A stretch of 64,000 nt of DNA from Hyphomonas sp. TMED17 (lineage in GTDB: Bacteria; Pseudomonadota; Alphaproteobacteria; Caulobacterales; Hyphomonadaceae), in contig NHBW01000006.1 in NCBI GenBank assembly GCA_002172915.1, positions 569,210 to 633,209 on the forward strand, given 5' to 3'. The notes beneath the pieces are model-generated. The model ran no database searches and was not told the DNA's origin. It was given only the letters and a program-made list of their open reading frames with translations. The position numbers and the translations under genes are program-made. Every line of letters starts with the position of its first letter. The first letter of the stretch is position 1. Of this stretch, positions 17,618-25,587 are shown one piece after another.

Positions 17618-18823
17618 ATGACTGAGGCTTATATTTATGACGCTGTAAGAACGCCACGAGGAAAAGGAAAAAAGTCCGGTAGTCTGCATGAAATTACCGC
17701 CCTGGATTTGGCGACGCAGTCATTGCAGGCCGTACGCGACCGCAATGAGCTGGACACGAGCGATGTCGATGATGTTGTTCTTGGCTGTGTGTCGCCGGTT
17801 GGCGAGCAGGGGGGTGATATCGCCCGGATTGCGGTCTTGAACGCCGACTATGCCGAAACCACGGCAGGCGTGCAGATCGACCGGTTCTGCGCCTCTGGTC
17901 TGGAAGCTTGTAATATGGCGGCGGCAAAAGTGATGACAGGCGAAGCCGACATGGCCATTGGCGGTGGTGTCGAAAGCATGTCGCGGGTGCCAATGGGCGC
18001 TGGTGGCGGTGCCTGGTCGACTGATCCCAAGTTGGCAATGAAAAGTTATTTTGCACCGCAGGGCATCGGCGCCGATACGATTGCCACCAAATATGGGTTT
18101 TCGCGTGACGATGTCGACGCCTATGCGGTTGCCAGCCAGCAGCGGGCGGCACAAGCCTGGTCCGAGGGTCGTTTTTCGAAGTCCATTGTTGCGGTCAAGG
18201 ATCAGATGGGCGGAGTCCAGCTTGATCATGATGAGCATATGCGTCCTGATGCAAGCATGCAGAGCCTCGGCGCGCTCGACCCGAGTTTTGCAGCCATAGG
18301 GGGCATGGGATTTGATGAAGTAATCAAGCAGCGTTATCCCGAGCTCGAAAAAATCAATCACGTCCATCATGCCGGCAATTCCTCCGGTATTGTTGACGGA
18401 TCTGCAGCCGTTCTTTTCGGATCCAAAGAGATGGGCGAGAAACATGATCTCAAGCCGCGTGCACGTATCCGGGCGATGGCCTCGATTGGATCGGAGCCGG
18501 GTATCATGCTTACCGGACCGACCTATGTCACCCAGAAAGCTCTGAAAAAGGCTGGAATGGAAGTCGGCGATATCGATTTGTACGAATTGAATGAGGCCTT
18601 CGCTTCGGTCCCGATGCTGATGATGCAATTACTCGATATTCCGCATGAGAAAATGAATGTGAATGGCGGCGCGATTGCGTTCGGGCACCCATTGGGCGCC
18701 ACCGGGGCCATGTTGCTGGGGACAATGGTCGACGAGCTCGAGCGGACCGGCAAGGAAACCGCGCTCGTGACCTTGTGTGTCGGGGCCGGCATGGGCACGG
18801 CGACGATTATCGAACGTATTTAA
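17618..18823 (+). CDS. Acetyl-CoA C-acyltransferase (thiolase)
   Basis: A 401-residue thiolase performing the last, thiolytic step of beta-oxidation. The acyl-accepting Cys is in [10 protein letters not shown] (about residue 90), the catalytic His in [16 protein letters not shown] (about 355), and the second Cys in [10 protein letters not shown] near the C-terminus. [12 protein letters not shown] is also family-typical. Directly followed by the bifunctional hydratase/dehydrogenase, it forms the FadA/FadI-like partner of that protein. GAGGAG lies 8 bases before the ATG. Confidence 0.93.
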   Translation: MTEAYIYDAVRTPRGKGKKSGSLHEITALDLATQSLQAVRDRNELDTSDVDDVVLGCVSPVGEQGGDIARIAVLNADYAETTAGVQIDRFCASGLEACNMAAAKVMTGEADMAIGGGVESMSRVPMGAGGGAWSTDPKLAMKSYFAPQGIGADTIATKYGFSRDDVDAYAVASQQRAAQAWSEGRFSKSIVAVKDQMGGVQLDHDEHMRPDASMQSLGALDPSFAAIGGMGFDEVIKQRYPELEKINHVHHAGNSSGIVDGSAAVLFGSKEMGEKHDLKPRARIRAMASIGSEPGIMLTGPTYVTQKALKKAGMEVGDIDLYELNEAFASVPMLMMQLLDIPHEKMNVNGGAIAFGHPLGATGAMLLGTMVDELERTGKETALVTLCVGAGMGTATIIERI

Positions 18824-18855
18824 AAACGGGGACCCGCGATCCGGATGACCGTACG

Positions 18856-18879
18856 GGCCTCGTCAGAGGCCTCGTCAGA
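18856..18879. repeat. Perfect 12-bp tandem duplication between thiolase and FadJ-like genes
   Basis: GGCCTCGTCAGA occurs twice, exactly adjacent. It lies in the 103-base spacer between the thiolase stop and the next start. No function is evident. Confidence 0.85.
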
Positions 18880-18897
18880 TTAACAGATAAAGTAGGG

Positions 18898-18917
18898 TCG
18901 GGGCCGGTGTGCCCCGA
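18898..18917 (+). promoter_or_regulatory. Hairpin just before the FadJ-like start codon
   Basis: TCGGGGC (18898-18904) pairs perfectly with GCCCCGA (18911-18917) around a 6-base loop, ending 9 bases before the ATG. The only purine-rich candidate ribosome site (GAGAAAA) starts at the base of this stem, so the fold could reduce initiation. Confidence 0.45.
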
Positions 18918-18926
18918 GAAAAACAG

Positions 18927-21158
18927 ATGAATTTGGAAACATTTAGTTTTGATATTGATGCAGATGGCATAGCGCGTGCTGTGTTTGACGTTCCGGGTCG
19001 CAGTATGAATACGCTGACCGGTAAGGCCGTGGCTGATATTATTGCGATTACGCAGGAAGTCGCCAGCAATGAGACGATAAAGGGGCTGGTGATTTCGTCT
19101 GGCAAAGCGTCGGGATTTTGTGCCGGCGCCGACCTTGGCGAGATGGGGCAAAGCGCTGGCGGCGGTAAGCCAGCGTCTGAAATGGCCGAGGCCGAACTAA
19201 AGAAAAAGGCTTTTGATCGTGGTTTTGCACTAAACAAAACGCTTCGTGAGCTGGAAACATGCGGCAAGCCGATCGCCGTAGCACTTAATGGTCTGGCACT
19301 TGGCGGCGGCCTTGAAGTGGCGCTGGCCGGCCACTATCGGGTGGCGGCAAATGATAATCCGAAAATTCAGTTTGGATTACCCGAGGCCAAGATCGGTCTG
19401 CTGCCCGGCGCCGGCGGCACCCAGCGTCTGCCAAGACTTGTCGGTGTTCAGGAGGCATTACCGCTAATTTTGCAAGGCAAGAGCTTCAATGCTGAGAAAG
19501 CCTTGAAAATGGGCGTGGTGAATGAGCTGGCCGCGTCGTCTGAGACCGTCGAGAAAGCCAAAGCATGGGTCAAAGCCAATCCGACAGCAAAAGCACCATG
19601 GGATGAGAAAGGCTATAAAGTTCCGGGTGGCGTGCCGCATCGCAGCCCGGGTGCAGGCCAGGTCGCTACATTCTCGAATGCGATGCTCGCATCGACGACG
19701 TATGGCAATTACCCGGCACAGAAAAACATTCTGTCATGTGTATATGAGGGCATTCAGGTGCCGATCGATGCCGCGCTGAGAATTGAAACGCGTTACTTTA
19801 TCAATACCCAGCAACGCCCCGAGGCAAAGGCGATGATCCGGTCGCTGTTCCTGTCGACACAGGCGCTGTCAAAAGGTGCGAGTCGTCCACAGGGTGTCCC
19901 AAAATACCATATCAAAAAAGTCGCTGTGATTGGTGCAGGTCTGATGGGCGCAGGGATTGCCTATGAGCAGGCCAGGGCAGGGATCGCAACCGTCCTGATC
20001 GACGTGTCGGTCGAAAACGCCGAGAAGGGTAAAGATTATTCGCGCAAGTTGGTCGAAAAGCAGGTGTCCCGTGGAAAAATGACATCTGATAAGGGCGAGG
20101 CATTGCTCGCCTTGATTCAGCCAAGCGATAATTATGATGACATAAAGGGCGCCGATCTTGTTGTCGAAGCCGTGTTCGAAAACCCCGAACTTAAAGCCGA
20201 GATTACAGCGAAGGCTGAGGCACAACTCGCTGATACGGCGGTCATGGGGTCGAATACTTCAACGCTGCCAATCACAGGGCTGGCGGAAGCGTCGAAGCGT
20301 CCCGAGAACTTTATCGGCATCCACTTCTTCTCGCCAGTCGAGCGTATGGGTCTGGTCGAGATTATTATGGGCGAGAAGACAACAGAAGAGACGCTGGCCA
20401 AATCGATTGATTATGTTCTGGCCATCCGGAAGACGCCGATTGTTGTGAATGACTCACGCGGGTTCTACACGTCACGCTGCTTCGGAACCTATACGCAGGA
20501 AGGTATGGCTATGCTCAGCGAGGGCATCAAGCCGGCCATTATCGAGAATGTCGGTCGTCAGTCCGGCATGCCTATGGGGCCATTGGAAGTTTCTGATAGT
20601 GTCGGCCTTGATACCGCATTGAAAGTTGGTCGCCAGATGGCGGCCGCGGCCGGGCTCGACTATAATGGTAACGAGCTGGGTCAGATGATGGCCTGGCTGG
20701 TCGAGGATCAGGGTCGTGTCGGCCGCAAGGCTGGTAAGGGCTTCTACGATTATAATGAAAAGGGCCGGCCGGCGCAGTTGTGGCCTGAACTCAATGCCCA
20801 GATTGATATCAAGGTTGATGAATGCCCGCCCGCGATGAAAACCGAAATGAAGAACCGACTTCTGGTCCGGCAGGCAATTGAAGTCGCCCGGTGTTTCGAA
20901 GAAGGCGTCATAACCGATGCGCGGGACGGTGATATCGGATCGATACTGGCTTGGGGCTTTGCCCCTTATACCGGCGGTTGCTGTTCATATATCGATCTGA
21001 TTTGGGGTATCGGGCCGTTTGTTGCTGAGGCCGAGCGGCTCGCTGATAAATATGGCGATCGTTTCCGCCCGGGACCGATGCTGAAGGAGATGGCGGCAAA
21101 AGGGGAAGGGTTTTATGACCGCTTCCCGCCGGCTGGCGAGAAGGCAGCTGCTGCTTAA
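18927..21158 (+). CDS. fadJ: FadJ/FadB-type enoyl-CoA hydratase / 3-hydroxyacyl-CoA dehydrogenase
   Basis: A 743-residue bifunctional beta-oxidation enzyme. The crotonase domain comes first (about 1-190), with GFCAGADLGEM, the oxyanion-hole segment LNGLALGGGLEVALA and the catalytic Glu region PEAKIGLLPGAGGTQRLPR. The 3-hydroxyacyl-CoA dehydrogenase domain follows, with the NAD loop VIGAGLMGAGIAYEQARAG (about 330-348), GSNTSTLPIT and the catalytic His in IGIHFFSPVERM. Two C-terminal dehydrogenase helical domains complete it. I use the ATG at 18927; a GTG 6 codons earlier lies in the hairpin. It should act with the upstream thiolase as a trifunctional-type complex. Confidence 0.93.
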   Translation: MNLETFSFDIDADGIARAVFDVPGRSMNTLTGKAVADIIAITQEVASNETIKGLVISSGKASGFCAGADLGEMGQSAGGGKPASEMAEAELKKKAFDRGFALNKTLRELETCGKPIAVALNGLALGGGLEVALAGHYRVAANDNPKIQFGLPEAKIGLLPGAGGTQRLPRLVGVQEALPLILQGKSFNAEKALKMGVVNELAASSETVEKAKAWVKANPTAKAPWDEKGYKVPGGVPHRSPGAGQVATFSNAMLASTTYGNYPAQKNILSCVYEGIQVPIDAALRIETRYFINTQQRPEAKAMIRSLFLSTQALSKGASRPQGVPKYHIKKVAVIGAGLMGAGIAYEQARAGIATVLIDVSVENAEKGKDYSRKLVEKQVSRGKMTSDKGEALLALIQPSDNYDDIKGADLVVEAVFENPELKAEITAKAEAQLADTAVMGSNTSTLPITGLAEASKRPENFIGIHFFSPVERMGLVEIIMGEKTTEETLAKSIDYVLAIRKTPIVVNDSRGFYTSRCFGTYTQEGMAMLSEGIKPAIIENVGRQSGMPMGPLEVSDSVGLDTALKVGRQMAAAAGLDYNGNELGQMMAWLVEDQGRVGRKAGKGFYDYNEKGRPAQLWPELNAQIDIKVDECPPAMKTEMKNRLLVRQAIEVARCFEEGVITDARDGDIGSILAWGFAPYTGGCCSYIDLIWGIGPFVAEAERLADKYGDRFRPGPMLKEMAAKGEGFYDRFPPAGEKAAAA

Positions 21159-21180
21159 CTATTCGTTTCAAGCATGTTGC

Positions 21181-21210
21181 AAAAGGCCGGGGCTGTGCTC
21201 CGGCCTTTTT
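21181..21210 (+). terminator. Terminator closing the beta-oxidation cluster
   Basis: AAAAGGCCGG (21181-21190) pairs with CCGGCCTTTT (21200-21209), 9-base loop, ending in TTTTT. It is 22 bases after the FadJ-like stop. Confidence 0.9.
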
Positions 21211-21300
21211 GCATGTCGTGCTGCTAACCCGATACGGGAATCTACGGATAATAACCCGATAAACGTCGAACTATCCTCGCTCTATGAAGGAGGTTAGAAG

Positions 21301-22137
21301 ATGACGGTTTATGCATTGCTCGGAGGGGATGTTGAGCAGGTTCCCGAACAGATTGCGTGTGCGGCGGCGATTGCCAGCAGATTGAAAATGTCTCTAACCG
21401 GCCTTGTCGCGATGCCGGATCCAGCGCAGGCCGCGGTATTTGTTGCCGGTCCGGATATGGTGATGACCGGCAGCGCGGGCATTGAAGCTGTTGCCAAGGC
21501 GCAGACCTATCGAATAAAGGCCTTGCGATCGGCTTTCGACAAAGCCTGCACAACGTTGCCATCCTCGCTCGATGTCGAATTCGTGCATCAGGTCGGCAGT
21601 GTTGCCTTGAGAGCTGCTGGGGCAGCGATGCTGTCGGGTGCGCTTGTCCCGCCGCGACGGTCAGTTGAAACCGTACATCCTTTGAATAGTGCTTTCGATT
21701 ATGTCCTGATGGAGGCTCACTTGCCGCTTGTCCTTGCGAGCCGCAGCGCTGGCCCGGACGACACTTGTATTGTCGCATGGGATGGCAGTACGCAGGCGGC
21801 GCGGGCGGTTCGCCTGCATGCAGATATACTGAGGTCGTATGACAGAGTGGTGATCTACCAAAACACTGAGAAAATCCGCGATTCAAGCTATAGCTCCGGC
21901 ATGGCCGACCCTAGTATTCTGCGTGACTATTTGCTCGCGCGTGGTTGCAGTGTTGATATTGTGACCTCTGACGAGGTGGTGTCGAAGGCGCTTACCAAAG
22001 TCGCCGCTGATCATAATGCGGGCCTTTTGATCATGGGTGCTTACGGCCATAGCCGGCTGGGTGAATTATTATTCGGTGGCACGAGCCGGGCCTTGCTGCA
22101 TGCCGATGCCAAACCGGCACTTGCGATGGCGCACTGA
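21301..22137 (+). CDS. Universal stress protein (UspA family)
   Basis: A 278-residue cytoplasmic protein. The C-terminal half has the UspA ATP-binding signature GAYGHSRLGELLFGGTSRALL, with IVAWDGSTQAARAV at the start of that domain. The N-terminal half looks like a degenerate second Usp domain (GGDVEQVPEQIACAAAIAS), giving the tandem-Usp size. It has a textbook AAGGAGGT ribosome site 7 bases before the ATG, so it is likely strongly translated. It is followed 15 bases later by a hypothetical gene. Confidence 0.88.
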   Translation: MTVYALLGGDVEQVPEQIACAAAIASRLKMSLTGLVAMPDPAQAAVFVAGPDMVMTGSAGIEAVAKAQTYRIKALRSAFDKACTTLPSSLDVEFVHQVGSVALRAAGAAMLSGALVPPRRSVETVHPLNSAFDYVLMEAHLPLVLASRSAGPDDTCIVAWDGSTQAARAVRLHADILRSYDRVVIYQNTEKIRDSSYSSGMADPSILRDYLLARGCSVDIVTSDEVVSKALTKVAADHNAGLLIMGAYGHSRLGELLFGGTSRALLHADAKPALAMAH

Positions 22138-22152
22138 AGCAGGAGGTGTGGC

Positions 22153-22536
22153 ATGGGCTTGAGCCGGATTGTTCTGCGCCTGGCGCGAAACCCGGGATAT
22201 CCGCAAGGCGACGACCGGCGGGGCTATGTGATTGTCGCGCCACTGGGTCATGACGGTAAAATAGATGTCGAACAATGGCGCAGGCATCGCGAGCTGTGTA
22301 CCGTCATTCGTTTTGATCCCGATCCCGACATGCGCGCCGATGGGGTGCTAACCCATCGCGGATCGCATTGGCGGTTCCATTATGACGAGGCGCATGAGGG
22401 ACCCGATGAGGGTGGGTATCATTTACAGGATCATGTTTTTCGCCCGGGCGAGTATGTTACGATTAACGATCATGGCGTGACGTCGCTTACATTTATCGTG
22501 TCGGAAGTAACCCGCTACCGGCCGCCTCCGACATGA
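22153..22536 (+). CDS. Conserved-looking hypothetical protein
   Basis: A 127-residue soluble protein that I cannot assign to a named family. It is compact, with many aromatic, His and Asp residues (HRGSHWRFHYDEAHEGPDEGGYHLQDHVFRPGE is split here only by description), and ends YVTINDHGVTSLTFIVSEV, which looks like a beta-rich domain. An AGGAGG ribosome site is within the 15-base gap after the Usp gene, so it is probably cotranscribed with it. The end of the frame overlaps the folded element at 22531. Confidence 0.7.
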   Translation: MGLSRIVLRLARNPGYPQGDDRRGYVIVAPLGHDGKIDVEQWRRHRELCTVIRFDPDPDMRADGVLTHRGSHWRFHYDEAHEGPDEGGYHLQDHVFRPGEYVTINDHGVTSLTFIVSEVTRYRPPPT

Positions 22537-22617
22537 CATTTTGCGGCACCTGAACACAGGACAACGAAAACAGGCGGGAATGTCATGTTTTTGCCCTGTT
22601 TTTGTTGGCATGTTCAG
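22531..22617 (+). other. Folded element: long stem-loop with a possible pseudoknot
   Basis: CTGAACA (22550-22556) pairs with TGTTCAG (22611-22617). Inside it CAACGAAAACAGG (22562-22574) pairs with CCTGTTTTTGTTG (22595-22607), 13 pairs with one G-T wobble, closing a 20-base loop. Ten loop bases (AATGTCATGT, 22579-22588) are the exact complement of ACATGACATT at 22531-22540, which spans the stop codon of the preceding gene. The two pairings can coexist only as a pseudoknot, or else alternate. No T-run follows the large stem, so it is not a standard terminator. Confidence 0.65.
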
Positions 22618-22650
22618 CGTAAATAAGGCTTGGTTTCAAAGGCTGGTTCT

Positions 22651-23529
22651 ATGCTCATATCGATCACCTCAATTTTGTTTTCCGCGTCAGTGCTGCAAGC
22701 GCAAATTGCGCCGCTTGCGAAGTCCCAGAATTTAACTGCAGAGGCGGGCGATATTGTCGCTCCGACAGCCCGGGCAGCGCAGCCTGAGCCGGTAGCGGTG
22801 CGATCAGATACGTCGCGCCCGGATGCGGCATTGATTGTCGTATCCCCCCTTGAGACACCTGCGTCCGGCCTTGAAACGCGCGCAACGCCTGAGCCATTAA
22901 CGCCAAATCAACCGCTCATTCCTGTCAATGCGGACAGCGCCAGATCCGGTCAGGGAGCCGGACCCGCGCTGGTCGACGAGCAGAATTGGCCGACATATTT
23001 TTCGATTATTAATGCAGCAATGGCTGAGGTCGAGACGGCTCGCGGCCGGTTTACCCAGCTTGATCCTGATGGCGGCATTGCGACTGGCGTGTTTGCATTG
23101 CTCCGGCCTGGTCGCCTCCGCTTTGAATATGATGCGCCAAATCCGGTTTTGATTGTGTCTGATGGTGTAACAGTCGCAATTTCCGATAGCGACCTCGAAA
23201 CTGTCGACCGATTACCATTACAGTCGACTCCGCTAAAATTCCTGCTGGACGACCGGATTGATTTTGACGACTCGGTTGAAACTTTGAAAATTGTGGAAGG
23301 TGACGGGTTTGTATCGTTAACCGTTAGAGATTCATCGGGTGATGTCGATGGCGAGCTAACATTGATCATGTCGTCGGGAGATTATGATCTGATCGGTTGG
23401 ATCGCTGTCGGTAGTGATGGTGACGTGACGCACGTAAATCTTGAAACAGAACAGATGAATGCGCGTCTTTCCTCCGCCCTGTTTCGCCTGGATCTTGAAT
23501 TTGAGGATGATGATGAAGATGTTCGCTAA
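22651..23529 (+). CDS. LolA-like outer-membrane lipoprotein carrier protein
   Basis: A 292-residue secreted protein. A signal peptide (MLISITSILFSASVLQAQ) is followed by an unusual Pro/Ala-rich linker of about 90 residues. The LolA-like domain begins near NWPTYFSIINAAMAEVETARGRF; TGVFALLRPGRLRFEYDAPNP and LIVSDGVTVAI are the family's convex beta-sheet strands. LolA carries lipoproteins through the periplasm to the outer membrane. I chose ATG 22651; a TTG 7 codons earlier would only lengthen the signal. The last residues are strongly acidic. The long linker makes it longer than typical LolA (about 200 residues), so a paralogue with another cargo is possible. Confidence 0.82.
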   Translation: MLISITSILFSASVLQAQIAPLAKSQNLTAEAGDIVAPTARAAQPEPVAVRSDTSRPDAALIVVSPLETPASGLETRATPEPLTPNQPLIPVNADSARSGQGAGPALVDEQNWPTYFSIINAAMAEVETARGRFTQLDPDGGIATGVFALLRPGRLRFEYDAPNPVLIVSDGVTVAISDSDLETVDRLPLQSTPLKFLLDDRIDFDDSVETLKIVEGDGFVSLTVRDSSGDVDGELTLIMSSGDYDLIGWIAVGSDGDVTHVNLETEQMNARLSSALFRLDLEFEDDDEDVR

Positions 23530-23533
23530 AAAG

Positions 23534-23559
23534 CGCTGACAAGGATGCCCCTGTCAGCG
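23534..23559 (+). terminator. Hairpin after the LolA-like gene
   Basis: CGCTGACA (23534-23541) pairs perfectly with TGTCAGCG (23552-23559), 10-base loop, 4 bases past the stop codon. The tail (TCTAAATAT) is only moderately T-rich. The remaining spacer to carA, about 23580-23688, is AT-rich with a second small TGACA/TGTCA hairpin (23636-23649) that could terminate carA on the minus strand. Confidence 0.55.
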
Positions 23560-23688
23560 TCTAAATATGCGTGCGTCCCCCGCAGAATATTCACGCTACT
23601 TGATTTATTTTTACTTTATAACGATGTTTAATTCCTGACAATCCTGTCATAACATGTTAAGCTTAAGTATTAAAATATGAATATATAT

Positions 23689-24858
23689 CTATACTTTGTG
23701 AGACCGCATCAAATCAGCAAAGCGTTCAAATAGGTAAAAGCTATCTTGTGGTCCGGGGCTGGCTTCCGGGTGATGCTGAACTGAGATGATTGGCTTGCCC
23801 AAGACGCTCAGGCCGGAATTGGTTCCATCGAAAAGAGATATATGACTTTCTTCGACACCGGCGGGGAGAGTTTTGGGATCAACTGTAAATCCGTGATTCA
23901 TCGAGACAATTTCGACTTTGCCGCTGGCAATGTCTTTGACGGGGTGATTTGCGCCGTGATGTCCCTGTTCCATCTTAATAGTTCTCGCACCGAGGCTTAG
24001 AGCAAGCATTTGATGACCCAGGCAAATGCCGAGTAAAGGTGTGTTGCTCTGGATTAGCTGCTTGAGCGTGCCACCCGCACGTTTATAGGTCGCAGCCGGA
24101 TCACCCGGCCCATTTGAAAGAACGACGCCGTCCGGTTTCAGGCTGGCAATGTCATCAGCACTCGCCGATCCGTTGACGATCGTTACGCGGGCCCCGATTT
24201 GCGACAGATTTCGGAGAATATTCTTCTTTACACCGAAATCGACCAGCACGACGTGGAACGCGTTATCGTCCTCAGTTGTGAACCCGGTGTGCGCCGACCA
24301 TAATTTTTCGGTGTGCTCATAGCGATCCTGCTCACTGACATTGGCGGCAAGATCGGCATGCTCAAGACCATCCCAGGCCTGTGCGGTCTGGTATAACAAG
24401 TCGATATCGATATTGCCGTCCGGCGCATTGATAATGGCGCATTTCTGCATCCCCTTTTCCCGGATGATCCGGGTCAGAGCGCGGGTATCGGCTCCGGATA
24501 GGCCGACAATACCGCGGCTTTTCAGCCAACTATCGAAATTCGTTTCGGCCCGCCAGTTTGACGGCGGTGTGATTGGTTCCCTGAAGACCGCCCCGCGAGC
24601 GCCATGCCGCGCCGCCGCAGTTGATTCTTCATTGTCTTCCGAATTGGCGCCGACATTGCCGATATGTGGAAAGCTGAACAGCACGATCTGGTCGGCGTAG
24701 GACGGATCCGTCAGTATCTCCTGATAACCGGTCATTGCGGTGTTGAAGCATAATTCGCCAACGGCCATGCCCTGATGGCCGCAGCCTTGGCCAAAGAAAG
24801 CGGTGCCATCGGCGAGTGCGATAGCTCCGGTTGCGAAATCGGATTGATTTTTAGACAT
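23689..24858 (-). CDS. carA: Carbamoyl-phosphate synthase small subunit
   Basis: A 389-residue glutamine amidotransferase subunit supplying ammonia to CarB for carbamoyl phosphate, the entry to pyrimidine and arginine synthesis. The N-terminal CarA domain has [17 protein letters not shown]. The C-terminal class I glutaminase has SNGPGDP, the nucleophile Cys in GICLGHQML and His/Glu in [10 protein letters not shown]. Start ATG 24858 follows AGGA; a TTG one codon earlier is also in frame. It is divergent from yqeY, 140 bases apart, so the promoters of both lie in that gap. carB is not in the window. Confidence 0.95.
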   Translation of the reverse strand: MSKNQSDFATGAIALADGTAFFGQGCGHQGMAVGELCFNTAMTGYQEILTDPSYADQIVLFSFPHIGNVGANSEDNEESTAAARHGARGAVFREPITPPSNWRAETNFDSWLKSRGIVGLSGADTRALTRIIREKGMQKCAIINAPDGNIDIDLLYQTAQAWDGLEHADLAANVSEQDRYEHTEKLWSAHTGFTTEDDNAFHVVLVDFGVKKNILRNLSQIGARVTIVNGSASADDIASLKPDGVVLSNGPGDPAATYKRAGGTLKQLIQSNTPLLGICLGHQMLALSLGARTIKMEQGHHGANHPVKDIASGKVEIVSMNHGFTVDPKTLPAGVEESHISLFDGTNSGLSVLGKPIISVQHHPEASPGPQDSFYLFERFADLMRSHKV

Positions 24859-24998
24859 CAAAGTCCTATCTCCACCAGCTTGATAATTTGCACTGGCAAT
24901 CTTGTGATATATTCAGCGGTAAACGGATCGCAGATAGGCGGCTAGGGGTGAAATCGTCAAGCCGTTTTGGTCGGCTCTGAGAGGCTTTTGAGGCATTT

Positions 24999-25496
24999 AT
25001 GGCTAATCGAGAAAATAATGACACCGAATTGCTACGAGAACGGCTAGCCGAGGCGCTCGCTGCGGCCGAGTTGGCGGACGCTAATGGTGTCGTCTCCCAG
25101 ACCTTGCGGCTGATTGTTTGTGCCGTTGAGGACCGCGATGTGCTCGCACGCAGTCGTGGCGACTGTGATGGTTGTAGCCGAACCGATATTATTGATTTAC
25201 TCGAAACAATGGTCGCACAGCGCGATATATCGGCGAAAGAGTATGATGAGGCTGGTCGGGTCGTCGAGGCCGATCGCGAACGCGAAGAGATTGCCGTGCT
25301 GGAAGCCTTTCTGCCACAGCCTTTGCTTGGTCCTGATCTCGAGCGCGCCGTTGCTGAGATTATTACGCGTCTGGACGCGACCAAGCTGAAGGATGTCAGC
25401 CGATGCATGGCCGCGCTACGCGAGTCCTATCCCGGGCAGATTGAATGTAATTCCGCTGGCCAGGCTGTTCGCGAAGCGCTGTCGCATAAACGTTAA
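24999..25496 (+). CDS. GatB/YqeY domain protein
   Basis: A 165-residue protein of the YqeY type, related to the tail domain of the GatB amidotransferase subunit. It shows the usual ALxxxDGVVxxTLRLI-like N-terminal helix (NGVVSQTLRLIVCAVEDRD), a helical EYDEAGRVVEADREREEIAVLEAFLPQPL and the C-terminal MAALRESYPGQI segment. Family members may bind tRNA, but the function is unproven. Position immediately before dnaG and rpoD is the standard alphaproteobacterial order. Confidence 0.9.
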   Translation: MANRENNDTELLRERLAEALAAAELADANGVVSQTLRLIVCAVEDRDVLARSRGDCDGCSRTDIIDLLETMVAQRDISAKEYDEAGRVVEADREREEIAVLEAFLPQPLLGPDLERAVAEIITRLDATKLKDVSRCMAALRESYPGQIECNSAGQAVREALSHKR

Positions 25497-25587
25497 CCGG
25501 TTTTCTATTCGGTTTGAATTGAGTCATTTGATAGCGTAGGGTGACGGCATCTTTTCAACCGCCTTAAGAAGAGGTTAGTCTCCAAAA

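Noticed and set aside
17720..18628. 302-codon minus-strand frame
   Set aside because: Antisense to the thiolase, whose catalytic motifs are intact.
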